Source: Parachlorella kessleri
Taxonomy: Eukaryota > Chlorophyta > Trebouxiophyceae > Chlorellales > Chlorellaceae
Assembly (NCBI GenBank): GCA_001598975.1
Contig: BBXU01002323.1
Coordinates: forward strand, 1-64,000
Length of the DNA: 64,000 nt
Reading direction: 5' to 3'
The position numbers were made by a program, and so were the translations under genes. Under the pieces are notes generated by a model. It saw only the letters and a program-made list of their open reading frames with translations, was not told the origin of the DNA and made no database searches. Positions within the stretch are counted from its first letter, which is position 1. The number at the start of each line of letters is the position of its first letter. This document shows, piece by piece, positions 11,701 through 23,190 of this stretch.

Positions 11701-14700
11701 TGGCGCTGCTTTGGAAGCCTCGATGGACATTGCTATCGTACTCTCCCACATGTTGCAGGTGTACCGCAAGTCGTTCAAAGAGTTCACCGACCTGCGGCTG
11801 GTGCAGCGGCTGACGGGGCACCAGGGGGTGGTGTGGACTATGAAGTTTAGCCGCAACGGGAAGTACCTGGCGTCAGGTGAGCACCAGGATTGCCTTGGAT
11901 GCCCTGTTACAAATGCGGTGGAAGCAGGGGCACTGAACGGGAGGCAAAAGAGTAGCTGCTCTGACAGACACAGCGGAGGTGCTTTGACACAGGGAGGGTG
12001 GTGTGGTGGCAGCGCGGCACGCCGCTGTGGTGTGGACAAATGAGTAGCGTGATTTTGTCGATTGGTGCTGCCAAGCGCAACAGGATGGGTGCAAGTGCTA
12101 CCTCTTACAATGCATGGCCGCGGGTGCTAAATACCTGGGGTGGAGATGGGTTTTTTTTTTTGAAAGGTTTTCCGTGCACCAGTTAACCTTGCTACTGACC
12201 AAGCCAAGCTGGCGAGGAGCCAAGCCAAGGTCCCAACACAAGTGCTCTATTAGCGCCCAGCCAGCTTGAAGGTTGTAAGGGCCTGGCTCCCGACCACCCC
12301 TTTGACCCTGCTGCCCATGCTGCCCTGCAGCTGGCCAGGACTGCACCATCCAGGTGTGGGAGGTGGTCCCCAACAGGACGGTTGGCAGCCGGGCGGCTAC
12401 ACCCACAGCCCTGGACCGGCAAGGTGAGCAAGCCGGACCAAGCAGTGTGGGTGAGTGGGTGGGTGGGTGGGGTGGGGGGGGGGGGGGTAGAGGGCGGCGC
12501 TCATCATTGGGGTTGTCTGGGCTTTTGTCCAGCTACTCCTGTTGCTAACCAGTATGCAAATGTTACTGCCGGTACGTGCCCAACACATTGATGCATGGCA
12601 TGCTATTTATAGCGGCTGGTCGGTTGGTTCGGTCTGATTATGCCGCCATGAATTGTCCAGCTGTCCAAACCAGGGTATGGTAGGCAATGCCATGTCTCTT
12701 ACCCTACTCTGGGAGTGACTGTGAGCTGGTCGTGGGTCGGCTCCTTTCTACCGAGTTGCTTGCTTTAAGGCGGAGAACTGTATCCTACTATACTTCCCTC
12801 CCTTCTCCCTGCAGCACCTGGCGGCAGCAGCGTGGCAGCAGCGGCTACAGAGGCCGGCGGCGGCAGCAGCAGCGGCAGGGTGTTTGCGGTGCAGCCGTAC
12901 CGGGTCTACACCGGACACAAGCAGGATGTGCTGGACCTTTGCTGGTCAAAAACACAGGCAAGATTGAGCGGCAGCCACTGCTTCTGCTTCACATAATTGT
13001 TGTCTGCGCAACCCTTGCGTTGCTGTTTCTGCTAGTCGTTCTCAGCTCCCTACCTCGGGTTAGCAAGGCTTTGCGGGCCTGCCAGCAGCTGGTGCCCTTA
13101 CTTTCTGTCCCTGACACAGTCTTCATCTCTGTGAGAGATGGTTGTTGGTTGCACACACTGCGTTGCTCTTCACCAACTCTTGCATTCATCTTTTGGCTGC
13201 AGTTTCTGCTATCCGCGTCCATGGACAAGACAGTGCGTTTGTGGCACGTCACCATGGATGAGTGCTTGCGAGTGTTCAAGTGAGTATTCCTGGCTCACCC
13301 CGGTGGGCCGGCGAAGTCCCCCAGTTGAGCCCCTTAGTATTGTCCCATCTATTGGCTCTGTTGGGTCGGATCCATATATGTGCTTCTCATCTCTCGGGTT
13401 TGACACAGTGAGTTTCCGTGCATCTGGTACTGGTCTATTACCAATAGCTGCGCTTGCGCCCTCCGCGCTCCTGCTGTGCATGCTCTCCAGTGTCTTGCGT
13501 GCCCCCATGACCTATGCTGTTGCCGCTGCGTGCTCCTTGCAGGCACACGGACTTTGTGACTGCCATCGACTTCCACCCCAGCGATGACAAGATGTTCCTC
13601 AGCGGCTCCATTGATGGCAAGGTGAGGCGGGGCACTGCCAGCCAAGTGGACATGTTTTCCTAATGAGGGCCGAGCAGACGGAGCAGAAGCTGAGGGCAGG
13701 CATGATTCAGATGGCAGATATATTCCTTATCCTGGTGGCAGAGTGGACCGCCTTCAGTCTGCAGGAGCCATTCGCCTCCCTCTTGTGCCGAGGACCTCAA
13801 GAGCACCTCTGCATTTAAGATGTGTAAACAGCCTGGGACTGGTGTGCATGGGTAGTCGGCAGTGAAGCTGCATAGTCTTACCCTCCTAGCTGTGGCTGAG
13901 AGTCCATGCTAATCCGCTCTGCTGCGGTTGAACCTAGTCTTTGAATTGTGATGGAAGTCTTGTGTACAGGTTCGCCTGTGGAACATCCCTGAGCAGCGGG
14001 TGGTGAGCTGGCAGGACGTGCACGAGATGGTTACGGCAGTCAGCTATGCGCCAGACGGGCGCAAGGCGGTTGTGGGCACCATGAAGGGCAAGTGCCGCTT
14101 CTACTCCATCCAGAACAATGCGCTGGAGTATGAGGCACAGTTGGGTGAGTTATGGTGTGTGGGTAGGTGTGTAGGGGGGGAGGGGGAGGGGGGGACAGAG
14201 CCAGTGGTGGGCAGAGCGAAGGCAAGTTAACAAGGTATTGGAGCAGTGAGGCGCCGCTTGGCGGAGCATTAAAAGTACAAGGCACACCTGGCTGGGTAAG
14301 GAGGCAGGTTGAGGGGTAGGTGGTGCTGGGTGGTACACGGGGCACGTGTCATAATCCAATCTTTCCTAGCACTGCGGTGGGTCTCGCAGCGCAGCGCAGT
14401 GGGTAAGGATTGGGGGCGTTGGACGGGTTGATGGGCAGGGTGCAGATGGCTCTGGAGCCAGGTAGCAGGGGCCTGCTGCCTCTGCTAGGTGTAAGGATTA
14501 GAGGAGGGGTAGGTTTTAGTCACCACACCTAGCCATGCCAGGCTCACAGCGTGCTGCCCGGCTTATTTGCCATCGTGATTTTTGCAGACGTGAAGAACAA
14601 GCGGGGGCAGCACGCCCGGGGGAAGAAGATCACAGGGTTGCAGTTCCTGCCCACCGAGCCGGGGAAGTTGCTCATCACTTCCAATGACTCGCGGATTAGG

Positions 14701-16790
14701 TGAGCAGGCAGGGTGCTGGCCTGGGCTGTACCTGGCCTGTGGAAGGAGCTGTTGGATTCTACAAGATCCTTCAGCCTGGCAAGCTGCTGGCTTGAGTGTG
14801 GTGGTATTTGGATGCCTTAGCCCACCCCTGTGGGAACTCAAACACAGGGTAGTCAGCCACCGGGATAGAAGCTGTAGCTGCACAGTGATGTGGTCTAGCG
14901 CGTGACGGTGAACGCTTTGGGCTCGTTCAGCTTGCCAGGTCCACAGAGGATGGCTGAGCATGTAGGCAAACCCCTCATGGGGAAGTCCCCGGTCCCTGGA
15001 GTTCTTGCGCCCATAGGACTTTTATAGGGAGGGCCTGCCGGGTGCATGGCGGCTGGTCACCTCTTGAGGACTTACTTTGTTGGTCGGCTGCTGCAGGTTG
15101 TATGATGGGTACACGCTGCGCTGCAAGTACAAGGGCCACAGCAACCGCAACACGCAGATACGGGCATCCCTGTCTCCCCAGGTAGGGCTTGTGCAAGCAA
15201 GGCAACATGTCCATGGTTACAATTAGGACGGAGGGTACCTTGGCTCATGGCAGGCGTGACAACGGCCCTCACAGACAGCGCTGTCAATGAGGTCAAGGGT
15301 TGGGAGGATGCGCCGACCGCCTGCTCTCAGCCAACAAATCACAAATCAATAGCTCGTTTGTCAGTCAGACCGGAGCTGTGCCTTGAGACTCATAGAGTCT
15401 AGCGGCTGCGGTATATACTACTGTAGGTAAACTGATAGACTGTATGTGTATCAGGAGTGACCGGTACTTCCTCAAATGCAGAACAGCTTCCTCACCTGCG
15501 GCTGCCTTGATATTGGAGCTACAAGGAATTCTTCAGTTCCACTCTCAAGACCTATTGTTGCTGTATATGCCCTCTTTTCCAATGCAGGGGGACTTCATTA
15601 CGTGCGGCTCCGACGATGGCTGGGTATACATTTGGGCAACCCGCAAGTCCTCGGTCCCCGCCGGGGCCTCGCCGCCGCCCAGCGCCGACGCCAACCCATT
15701 TGCCAAGGTGGGCAGGTGGGGGTATTTGACGCTGTGCGGGTTGTGAGGTTGATGCCTGGCAACTCTGGTTTCCCGCAGGGGTCGGACACGGAGGCTCAGC
15801 ACTGGTGTGCTGTCGGGGCACGAGATGCAGTGGTTGGCCGGCAGTCACGGGGGTTTTCATAGTATCAGACTCTGATGGGACAGCCTAAGACAGCTTGACA
15901 GCTGGCTTGCGTGCATGGAGAGGGATCAACTGGGTGCCCTGCCCTCCTCAGCCAGGTGTCACGGGAGACATGTTATGCGCTTCTATATATAACATACAGT
16001 TAGATCCGATTGCCGCCCTCCCTCGCTGCAGGAGAAGAACGCGGCATACGAGTGCTTCCAGGCCAACGGTGACATCGTCACCGTGGCTGTCTTTGCGCCG
16101 GAGAGCACCCACCGCCAGCTAGACGCGCCCTCAGCAGCGGCTGTCGCCGCTGCGCCTGTGACGCGTGCAGATGCTGCTGGGGCCAGCCGGCAGCCGCCGA
16201 GCGGCGGCTTGGGCGATCGAAGCGAGGGAGAGGCGGCGCTGGCTGCGGCGCGGGCTCGAGGCCAGGTGGGTGCTTCCGCTGCTGGTGGCGTTTTTGGTGC
16301 TTTTCGGTGCTTCTGCTGCTGGTGGCGTTTCTTGGTGCTTCCCTTGGTGCTTATTGCCAGTAAGGCTGCTGCTTTTCCCAGCGGCATTCCCATCAACCCT
16401 GCTTCTGTTGGCGTGTGCTTGCTTGTGCCCTTCCTTGCACCCCACTGTAGATCAGTGATGTACATCATGACTAGGCTAAGTGCACGTCCGTATCAGAAGT
16501 GTCGGTAGACTGCTTCTATGTGCCTCCATGATTTTGTAGTTTCTATTGTGGAAGGCACGTGACGCAGTCCCCGAAATCTCCAGTTTCTTATGCTTATGCG
16601 TGGCCCCAGCGCATCGTAATGCAGGCTATGCCTGCGAGACTTGTACCTGAAGCAGCCGAAGAGTGGCAGTGCTTGCTTTCTGTGCATTCCCCAACTGTAA
16701 ATGTTGTGTTGCGTGCAGGTGATCATTACTGCTGGATATAGTGGGGAGGTCAAGGTGTACGAGAACAGCGGGCTGCCACAGTGGCTATGA
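8745..16790 (+). CDS. WDR44-like WD40 repeat protein
   Basis: WD40 scaffold of the WDR44/Rab11-binding type, a family with many plant members; the algal partner is unknown. Seventeen exons join in phase: 8745-8859, 8979-9697, 9941-10046, 10435-10511, 10931-11009, 11244-11410, 11759-11876, 12331-12423, 12815-12957, 13203-13279, 13543-13621, 13970-14144, 14588-14699, 15097-15181, 15588-15707, 16032-16265 and 16719-16790 (about 856 aa). The N-terminal third is Ala/Gly/Ser rich. It is followed by two related motifs, [12 protein letters not shown] and [12 protein letters not shown], as in plant homologues. WD repeats start at exon 7 ([13 protein letters not shown]) and include [38 protein letters not shown] and [12 protein letters not shown]; the last blade ends [19 protein letters not shown]. 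An Ala-rich insert lies between the last two blades. The intron after 12957 uses a GC donor. The first exon and start are less certain than the WD region. Confidence 0.9.
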
Positions 16791-17809
16791 CACCAGTAAG
16801 CGACTGCCAACTTGCGTTTGTGGTGGATGGAGACCAGCTGGCAAGGCGGATATGCTGCATGAGCTGGCCGGTATTTGTTTTTATCTCTTGGTGGTGGTGG
16901 TGCGCTGATGCTGCTCAGTCGGCCAGGTAGGTATGTCCGTCAGTTGTTCGCCTGCTCGAAGGGTGGTCAGGTCACTCTTGGTCCTTTCTTAAGTGGTCAT
17001 GGGCTCGGAACTCGTGTTTGATTTTGTAGCAATACAAATTCTGCATACGTTTTTGAAGCTGGGAACTGCTTTCGCTGGAGGGATTCCTGTGGGGTGGAGG
17101 GCATAGGAGGCGTGTGTAGCCGTTCTGTGAAACCTTGAGGCGAGACTCCTTTTGTGCGCACCTTGACACTTTCTGCACTGTCCCGGCCTTAGGATAGCCA
17201 GGTGGAGGGACAAATGTGCCTTCCAGCAAGCAGGCGTGAACTCCACATGCAAATGAAGAGGCGAGGTAGTGGCGGCGCCCAGAGTTCGTAACTACATGTA
17301 CTGAACCACAAGTAGTCGCACTGCGTATTCTCAGGGGGGATGCAACATGTACATGCCATGTGGCATTTCTGAAGGCAGCATGGAGGCTTGCCGGCCTAGA
17401 CGCTGGGCACCCAGCTAAAGCCTTTCATCAGCACGATAGTGATTCTCATGCATATATTACTAACCCAGCATGACCGGGTCACAACAAGGGCAAGCCATCT
17501 GAAGCGAACGACACCATTCGCGCCGCCTTCTGCTGGGGAAACCTATGCATAGCAGCGCTACTAAGCAACTGCCTCTCACTGCACCAGCATTCCCACTCCA
17601 CCCTCCCACAGCACAACCAGGCTTATCTGGGGGGGGAGAGAATTGATGACTCAGAGCTCAAGCAAGACTCAAGCACATTCTGCATCCAGTCCTGTTCGCA
17701 CAGCTCAACCCCCACTCCCTGTTCGCACTACCTGCCACATATGCTAACAACCCCTGTCGCCGAGGAACCACAATGCCTGACATATCACCAAGATATATTC
17801 CAGAGGGGT
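16791..17809. other. Intergenic region, no gene seen
   Basis: About 1 kb between the WD40 gene and the 3' end of the first H2B gene. The small open frames on both strands lack domains or coherent splice sites. Confidence 0.6.
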
Positions 17810-17825
17810 GGTGTTTCATAACACC
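17810..17825 (-). terminator. Histone mRNA 3' stem-loop (H2B copy 1)
   Basis: On the minus strand it reads GGTGTTATGAAACACC: a 6-bp stem with a 4-nt loop, about 40 nt past the H2B stop and followed by an accacccc tail. It matches the palindrome after every other histone gene here. Chlamydomonas and Volvox histone genes carry comparable 3' palindromes. Confidence 0.93.
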
Positions 17826-17865
17826 GGGTTTAATTGAATATTGTAAGGTAGCCAGAGGCAGCAGC

Positions 17866-18381
17866 TTAGGCGGAGGTGAACTTGGTCACGGCCTTGGTGC
17901 CCTCGGACACTGCGTGCTTGGCCAGCTCGCCGGGCAGCACCAAGCGCACGGCCGTCTGGATTTCGCGGGAGGTCAGGGTGGGCTTCTTGTTCACACGGGC
18001 CAGCGTGGCGGCCTGGGTGGCGATCTTCTCAAACTGGTCCACGATGAAAGAGTTGAGGATGGCCATGGCCTGAGCAGGGAGGGGAGCAGGGCAAAGTGAT
18101 CAGTGGCAGTGGTGGGCTGCTCAGGTTGCTGTCCTGCTGCAAGCCACAGCTGCAAATGCAAGCTAGTCAGTAGGCACCCAGCACTGGTCAGCAGCAGGGC
18201 CCACCTTGCTGGAGATGCCGGTGTCGGGGTGGACCTGCTTGAGGACCTTGAAGATGTAGATCTTGTAGGACTCAACGCCCTTGGACTTGCCGCCCTTCTT
18301 CTTCTTGTCGCCGGCCTTGGCATCAGCCTTGGCCTTGGGTGCGGCCTTGGCAGGGGCCTTGGTCTCGGTCTTGGGAGCCAT
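17866..18381 (-). CDS. H2B: Histone H2B (copy 1)
   Basis: Core histone H2B, which pairs with H2A in the nucleosome. Exon 1 is 18381-18205, a Lys/Ala-rich tail followed by the start of the fold ([18 protein letters not shown]). Exon 2 is 18069-17866 ([20 protein letters not shown] to the C-terminus AVTKFTSA). The product is 126 aa, normal for algal H2B. The 135-bp GT-AG intron splits the fold after GISSK in phase 0. The gene diverges from H2A copy 1 across a 314-bp shared promoter. Coding sequence is almost identical to copy 2 at 32427-32946, while the introns differ clearly. Confidence 0.98.
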
Positions 18382-18695
18382 GGTGCTGGGTGTGGGGTGA
18401 GATAGGAACGATCGGAGAGCTGGAACCAAGAGTGAAGCTTTGCCAGTGGCTGCGGTAAAAATAGCCCAGTCGGCTGCGCAGGCTTCATCAGCCAGAGGCC
18501 AGGCTAGGAGGAGGGCCGGATGGGGCCGCATTTGCGCCTCTCACCAAGGCATGCGCACCCATCCGCCCCTCCCACACCCTCGCCACGTCCTGGAGGCCAG
18601 CTTTGGACGGTGCTGCTTACAAAAGCCAGCCTCTCGCCCAGCTCTCAACCCCTTTCCCTGCTTCCAATTATTCGATCACCAACACACCAGCAACC
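18382..18695. promoter_or_regulatory. Bidirectional H2B/H2A promoter (copy 1)
   Basis: This 314-bp stretch separates the divergent H2B and H2A start codons. A TATA-like CTTACAAAAG (18616-18625) lies about 70 bp before the H2A ATG. A second one, CTATTTTTA on the minus strand (18456-18464), lies about 75 bp before the H2B ATG. Both are at matching places in copy 2. Assignment as TATA elements is inference from position and conservation. Confidence 0.75.
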
Positions 18696-19250
18696 ATGAG
18701 CGGCCGTGGCAAGGGCAAGACCGCCGGCAAGAAGGCCGTGAGCAAGTCCACCAAGGCTGGGCTGCAGTTCCCCGTGGGCCGCATCGCCCGCTACCTGAAG
18801 AAGGGCCGCTACGCTGGTGAGTCTTGAGTTGGGGCTTGGGGCTGGCATCCTGTGATCAGCTCCCATGGCTTGGTGCAACTTGCAAGTTGTCGAGCCTGTG
18901 CACGTTTCCTTGCTGTAAGGAACCCGGGGCCTGCTCGTTCTCTCACGCCCCCTCAACAACCCCCCCTCCTCCTGCCCCATACTGCAGAGCGCATCGGTGC
19001 CGGTGCCCCCGTGTACCTGGCTGCCGTGCTGGAGTACCTGGCCGCTGAGGTGCTGGAGCTGGCCGGCAACGCCGCCCGCGACAACAAGAAGACCCGCATC
19101 GTGCCCCGTCACATCCAGCTGGCCGTGCGCAACGACGAGGAGCTGTCCAAGCTGCTGGCTGGTGTGACCATTGCCGAGGGTGGTGTGCTGCCCAACATCC
19201 ACTCCGTGCTGCTGCCCAAGAAGACCGGCAAGAAGGAGGCCGCTGAGTAA
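18696..19250 (+). CDS. H2A: Histone H2A (copy 1)
   Basis: Core histone H2A. Exon 1 is 18696-18816 ([18 protein letters not shown] to KKGRYA) and exon 2 is 18988-19250 ([18 protein letters not shown] to [10 protein letters not shown]). The product is 127 aa, close to canonical size. The 171-bp intron is phase 1 and falls just before the [10 protein letters not shown] helix. The acidic-patch stretch NDEELSKLL is present. There is no C-terminal SQ motif, so this is not an H2A.X form, and no H2A.Z signature is seen. It shares its promoter with H2B copy 1, and its intron is nearly identical to that of copy 2. Confidence 0.98.
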
Positions 19251-19280
19251 ACCCTCCCAGTACCTCGCAAAACAGCAATC

Positions 19281-19297
19281 GGTGTTTATTAAACACC
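19281..19297 (+). terminator. Histone mRNA 3' stem-loop (H2A copy 1)
   Basis: GGTGTTTATTAAACACC, a 7-bp stem with a 3-nt loop, 31 nt after the stop codon and followed by acc. It is a variant of the palindrome shared by all six histone genes in the window. Confidence 0.93.
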
Positions 19298-20356
19298 ACC
19301 CCTATGGAATCCAATTTCAAGTCTGGCCTTCCTCGCACTGGAAGTGCTCCTTGCATAGGCTTGCGTGTGCGCTCCGCCAGGCTATCATGTCGGGTAGGCT
19401 GAGAGACTTTGTCACTACCGTCCACTCCCCTTCCTGTTGGGTGCCCAAGAGCTGCCAAACCACCAATCCAGCTTAGATTATTATGCTCTAGGTTTCGCCT
19501 GAGTTTGATCCAGGCTTTCTTGCCATGAGTTACACAATGAGCGAGGACGCACTGTGCTCATGGGACTTGCCAGCCATGACTTAACTGCAGTTGACTAAGC
19601 CAGGTGCGTCCAGAGTGTAATAACATAGGTTAACTGCATTGCGGATTGTATCCATGTCAGATACATGACTGAAAAACAAACACAGCACCATACCTCTTCA
19701 CATAGCAACTGTATATCTCAGTATGACAGGCAGGTGGAGCAACTCCTCAAAGGGCAAACCCTGTCTCACATCAATCCGAACATATGTATATATATCACAA
19801 GTGCAAAGCAGGTGGAAACACCTCATGACGCCTAGATGCAGTATTCAATAAGACAACAAGTTGTTGAGTTTAGCTGCCAAGCCGCAGCTGGACAAACGAA
19901 ACATATGCACATTACCGTGCATGCACATCCATGGGAAACAACGTCTGTAGCTCTGTAGCCACTTGTCTGTGCTCAGGCTGACCATACCGCAAAACAGCGG
20001 AACACTGCAATGTTGATAGCCTGTTGTGACCTGCCCTCTCGGTCCCCAGTGAGCACTTAAACAACTCCCATCTGCACCATGCTGCTCTGCATTTCTTTGG
20101 GTAAAACAGTCAGCAGGCTCAGCCTCAGGCCGGCTTACGGACACGAGTACACTGGTGCGGGTGTGGCTGGAGTTGCCCAGTTGGGGCACACCAGCTCGTT
20201 GCCATTAGCGTCCTTTGTTCTGCCGAAGACAAATCGTCCACCTGCAAGGCAGGAGCACATGCGGGCCTGGGGTTGCGTGCTGCTGGTGAAGCGTGGCACT
20301 AACTGTAAAGCACGCTTCTGGCACAGGCATAGACAGTTGCCGATGGACCAACATGC
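19298..20356. other. Intergenic region, no gene seen
   Basis: About 1 kb of AT-richer sequence between the 3' ends of H2A copy 1 and the GH43 gene, which converge. A short tatatatat-like tract lies near 19787. No coding signal was found. Confidence 0.6.
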
Positions 20357-23190
20357 TTAGCAGCAACCCAGGCCGACTAGCCACATGTAGGCCCAATGGT
20401 TCTCAAGAGGAGAAAGCCAAAGAAATGCTGCAGCAAACTTGCAATACGCAGTCCTGTTGACTATCTCCTCCTCCACACGATGTGATGCCTCACCAAAGTA
20501 TGTCTGTTCGGGGGCTGGCTCAAAGTTGGGGATGCCTGCCTTCCAGTTGAACTCCTTCACCCAGACTTTGACAAATTCGCTGCCACCGGCATGGAGGCCT
20601 CCGGAACTCGAAACATTCTTAGCTTGATAGGCCTGCAAGCGGCGGAGTAGTTGGTCTCACTGGATAACTCCTGACACGCTACAGAGGATCCCTGGTGCAC
20701 TGTAGCCCGTGCATGCGGCGCATCGAAAAGTGCGCCCCACTGGTGAGTGCACTGCCACAGGCCGACCGCTTGGTCATGTTGCGTTGATGCCACTTGCCCG
20801 AGCGCAGCACGCGTGGAGAGCACCCTGCCATATGATAACTCGCTCTTGGCTTGGCTCAGTGTAAGAGCCGACACGTTCTCACCATGAACCACCTGCCGTT
20901 AGGGGCCTGGGTGAAACTGGGGTTGCTTGGCCCAAACTGGAGCCTGGAGCTGTCGGTCTTGAACACTGGCTTCTTCCCTTTCTTCCAGCTGGTTGGGTCA
21001 AGGATGTTGAGGTTCTGACCCTGCAGGCAAAGCAGCATTTGTGACTCATGGGCCCTGCTAGCCCTATCAAGTTCATCCCGGTTGTAATGGAGGTAGTTCA
21101 TAATCCCAGCTGCCAATTCTGCAAAGCAGAGAGACACGCACACTTTGTCCCTCCCAGCGCTCTCTATTACTGTCTCTATTACTGACCGGCACAGACGCCC
21201 CGTCTAGGGATGCTTTCCAGCCCCCCACAGCTTTCTGCAGGGCCTCCCATGTCCCAAGGCAAGCAACGATCTTGCAACAAGTGCACCTTGAGCTGCAGCA
21301 TCCCCATGCAGGCGGCCTCCGTGTGGTAGTTGCCAGCAGTGTAGACAATGAAGAGCTGGTCTGGGTTGGGCCTATCGGTCTGCATGAGGGCTGCCGGCCC
21401 CTCATTGATAGCTTTCCCTCCTCCCATCTCCCAGTCATACTGCAAGGGAGAACATGTAAGTCATGCTTACGGTTGACAGTGGTGGCTGGGACGTGTTGCT
21501 CCTGCCACCCAGACACACAACTTTTGACAGGCTGTTTCAGCAGCTGGCCTATCCACACCCTTCAACCTCCAAATATTAAAAAATCTCCGTCTCGAGCATG
21601 GTGAACAATATGAAAGCCATGCTCTCAGATACGCCAAATTCCATAACTCAGCTAACCTCGGGACAGGAGATGGTAACCCTCGGGTATCCGACAGCGGTAG
21701 CGCTGCACATGGGTGCCAGCTTCAGGCATTGCACGGGTGTGCCGTCGGGCGACTTGGTCTGCTGAATCTCTGACCAGGCAAAGTAGTTTTTCCCATTCCT
21801 GCAGCACGAGCACTTCAAGTTTCCCTGAAAACATTCAACTTGTGCTTGCCTGGTGGGAGTGGTCTTATGGGCAGCCTGAGTTACTGGTAAGAGCTGCAAG
21901 GCAAGCGTGAGGGATGGGGTGTCCAGCTGATCAACAGCCATGCTCCGTAATGGATATAAACGACATCAAGACATGCTCTGGCCTGAAGCTGAGGCAGCCC
22001 TCTGCAAACCCTGGCAACCCAGTACACACTAAGCGGGGATCTGGGCCACCCGAAGATTTGGCAACCTACCATTTGAAGGTTGTGCCATGCAGCCCCTGTT
22101 TGATGTCAAGGCTATTGCTCAAGACATAGGGTCCGTCCGGGCTGTCAGTGGTAGACTTCAAGACCCACTGCTCTGGCGGCCCCGAGGGCGGGGACGTGGG
22201 GTAGGAGTCATTGTAATACTTCCATCCAGTGAAGTAGATGTACCTGCAACCACGCGGCAAGGCCTTCATCACTCTAGCCTGACGAAAGCACTGGCCTGTC
22301 AACAGGGTGTCTGAGGGCCTGGGACAGGGTAGCTTAGTCCATGCAAGCCACGGATTATGTGCTGCAACGGCCAAATAGCAGGCAATCAAGTAGGGTGGAA
22401 GGCGCCTGGCACCGGCACCGATTAGGCCGTCTGCATCCCTGAGAGTGGAACTTCCCCTCCCTGGTGCTTCTGTTGCGAAGCACACAAGCCCACCCACTCA
22501 CCATTTCCCGTTAACGTTGTGCAGCTCAGGGGCCAATATCTCACCCCAAGCCTCAGGGAAAGGGTCCCACCCACTACCAATGTTCACAAAGTCAAAGCAG
22601 AATGCCCGATATGGGATGACCTGCAGCCGGAACGCAGCGCACATACCATAACACACTGGACTGTTTGAAGGGCCACAGGGCCACCACACTACCTGGCGCT
22701 ATAAGGGAAGAGCTGACGTATGACACAGCAGGGCAGCATAGGGAAGCCTGCGCCGGTGAGAGAATTAAGAGAAGCACAGGAGGTGAGAAAGTTGTAGTAG
22801 GACCACGTACCGAGTCCATGTTGTTGAGGCTCTCATTCTTGTACAGGCCTACGTCATAGTGCCTGCAGGGACAGGCGGCCCACTTAGCGCTTGCTGCAGC
22901 ACAGAGGCTTAGGTACCCATAAGCAATACCGCAAGTACGGCAGGTGTACCCCCTGTCCAGGCCAGAAGTATAAACAGCTCGATAGCACTGTACCTGGTAA
23001 TGGTCATATAGTAGTTGTTGCCGACTCGGGTTAAAAAGGGGTGGCCGCCCTCGAGAAGCCAGTTGTCGATGCCACCCTTAGGGTTTCCCTTGGCGGCGAG
23101 CGCATCCATTGGGGAGGAAGGGCGCGCGTTTGATGAGCTGCAAGCAGCCAAGAGCACCAAAGCGGCGAGGACGGCTGTGGTCGGCTTCAT
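20357..23190 (-). CDS. Secreted GH43-family glycosidase-like protein
   Basis: Five-bladed propeller protein of glycoside hydrolase family 43, closest by eye to exo-arabinofuranosidase-type members. Eight exons join in phase: 23190-22994, 22862-22811, 22620-22502, 22243-22070, 21798-21657, 21439-21287, 21020-20883 and 20632-20357 (416 aa). Residues 1-23 form a signal peptide. Family motifs in order are GHPFL...GNNYYMTIT (50-65), GEILAPELHNVNGKWYIYF (109-127), GLHGTTFKWNGKNYFAWSEIQ (173-193), PEYDWE, INEGPAALM (239-247), CMGML, LDPTSW and FGPSNPSFT. The Glu of NEGP (E241, the family's general acid) is kept. The positions of the catalytic base Asp and the pKa-modulating Asp read His50 and His175, so activity is doubtful. 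The gene lies between histone pairs and does not resemble its neighbours. Family assignment is sure; substrate is not. Confidence 0.92.

Noticed and set aside
12465..12487. G-rich tract as a functional G-quadruplex
   Set aside because: It lies inside an intron beside a gtgg microsatellite. Similar tracts at 14165 and 63775 suggest simple-sequence drift, and nothing shows a function.
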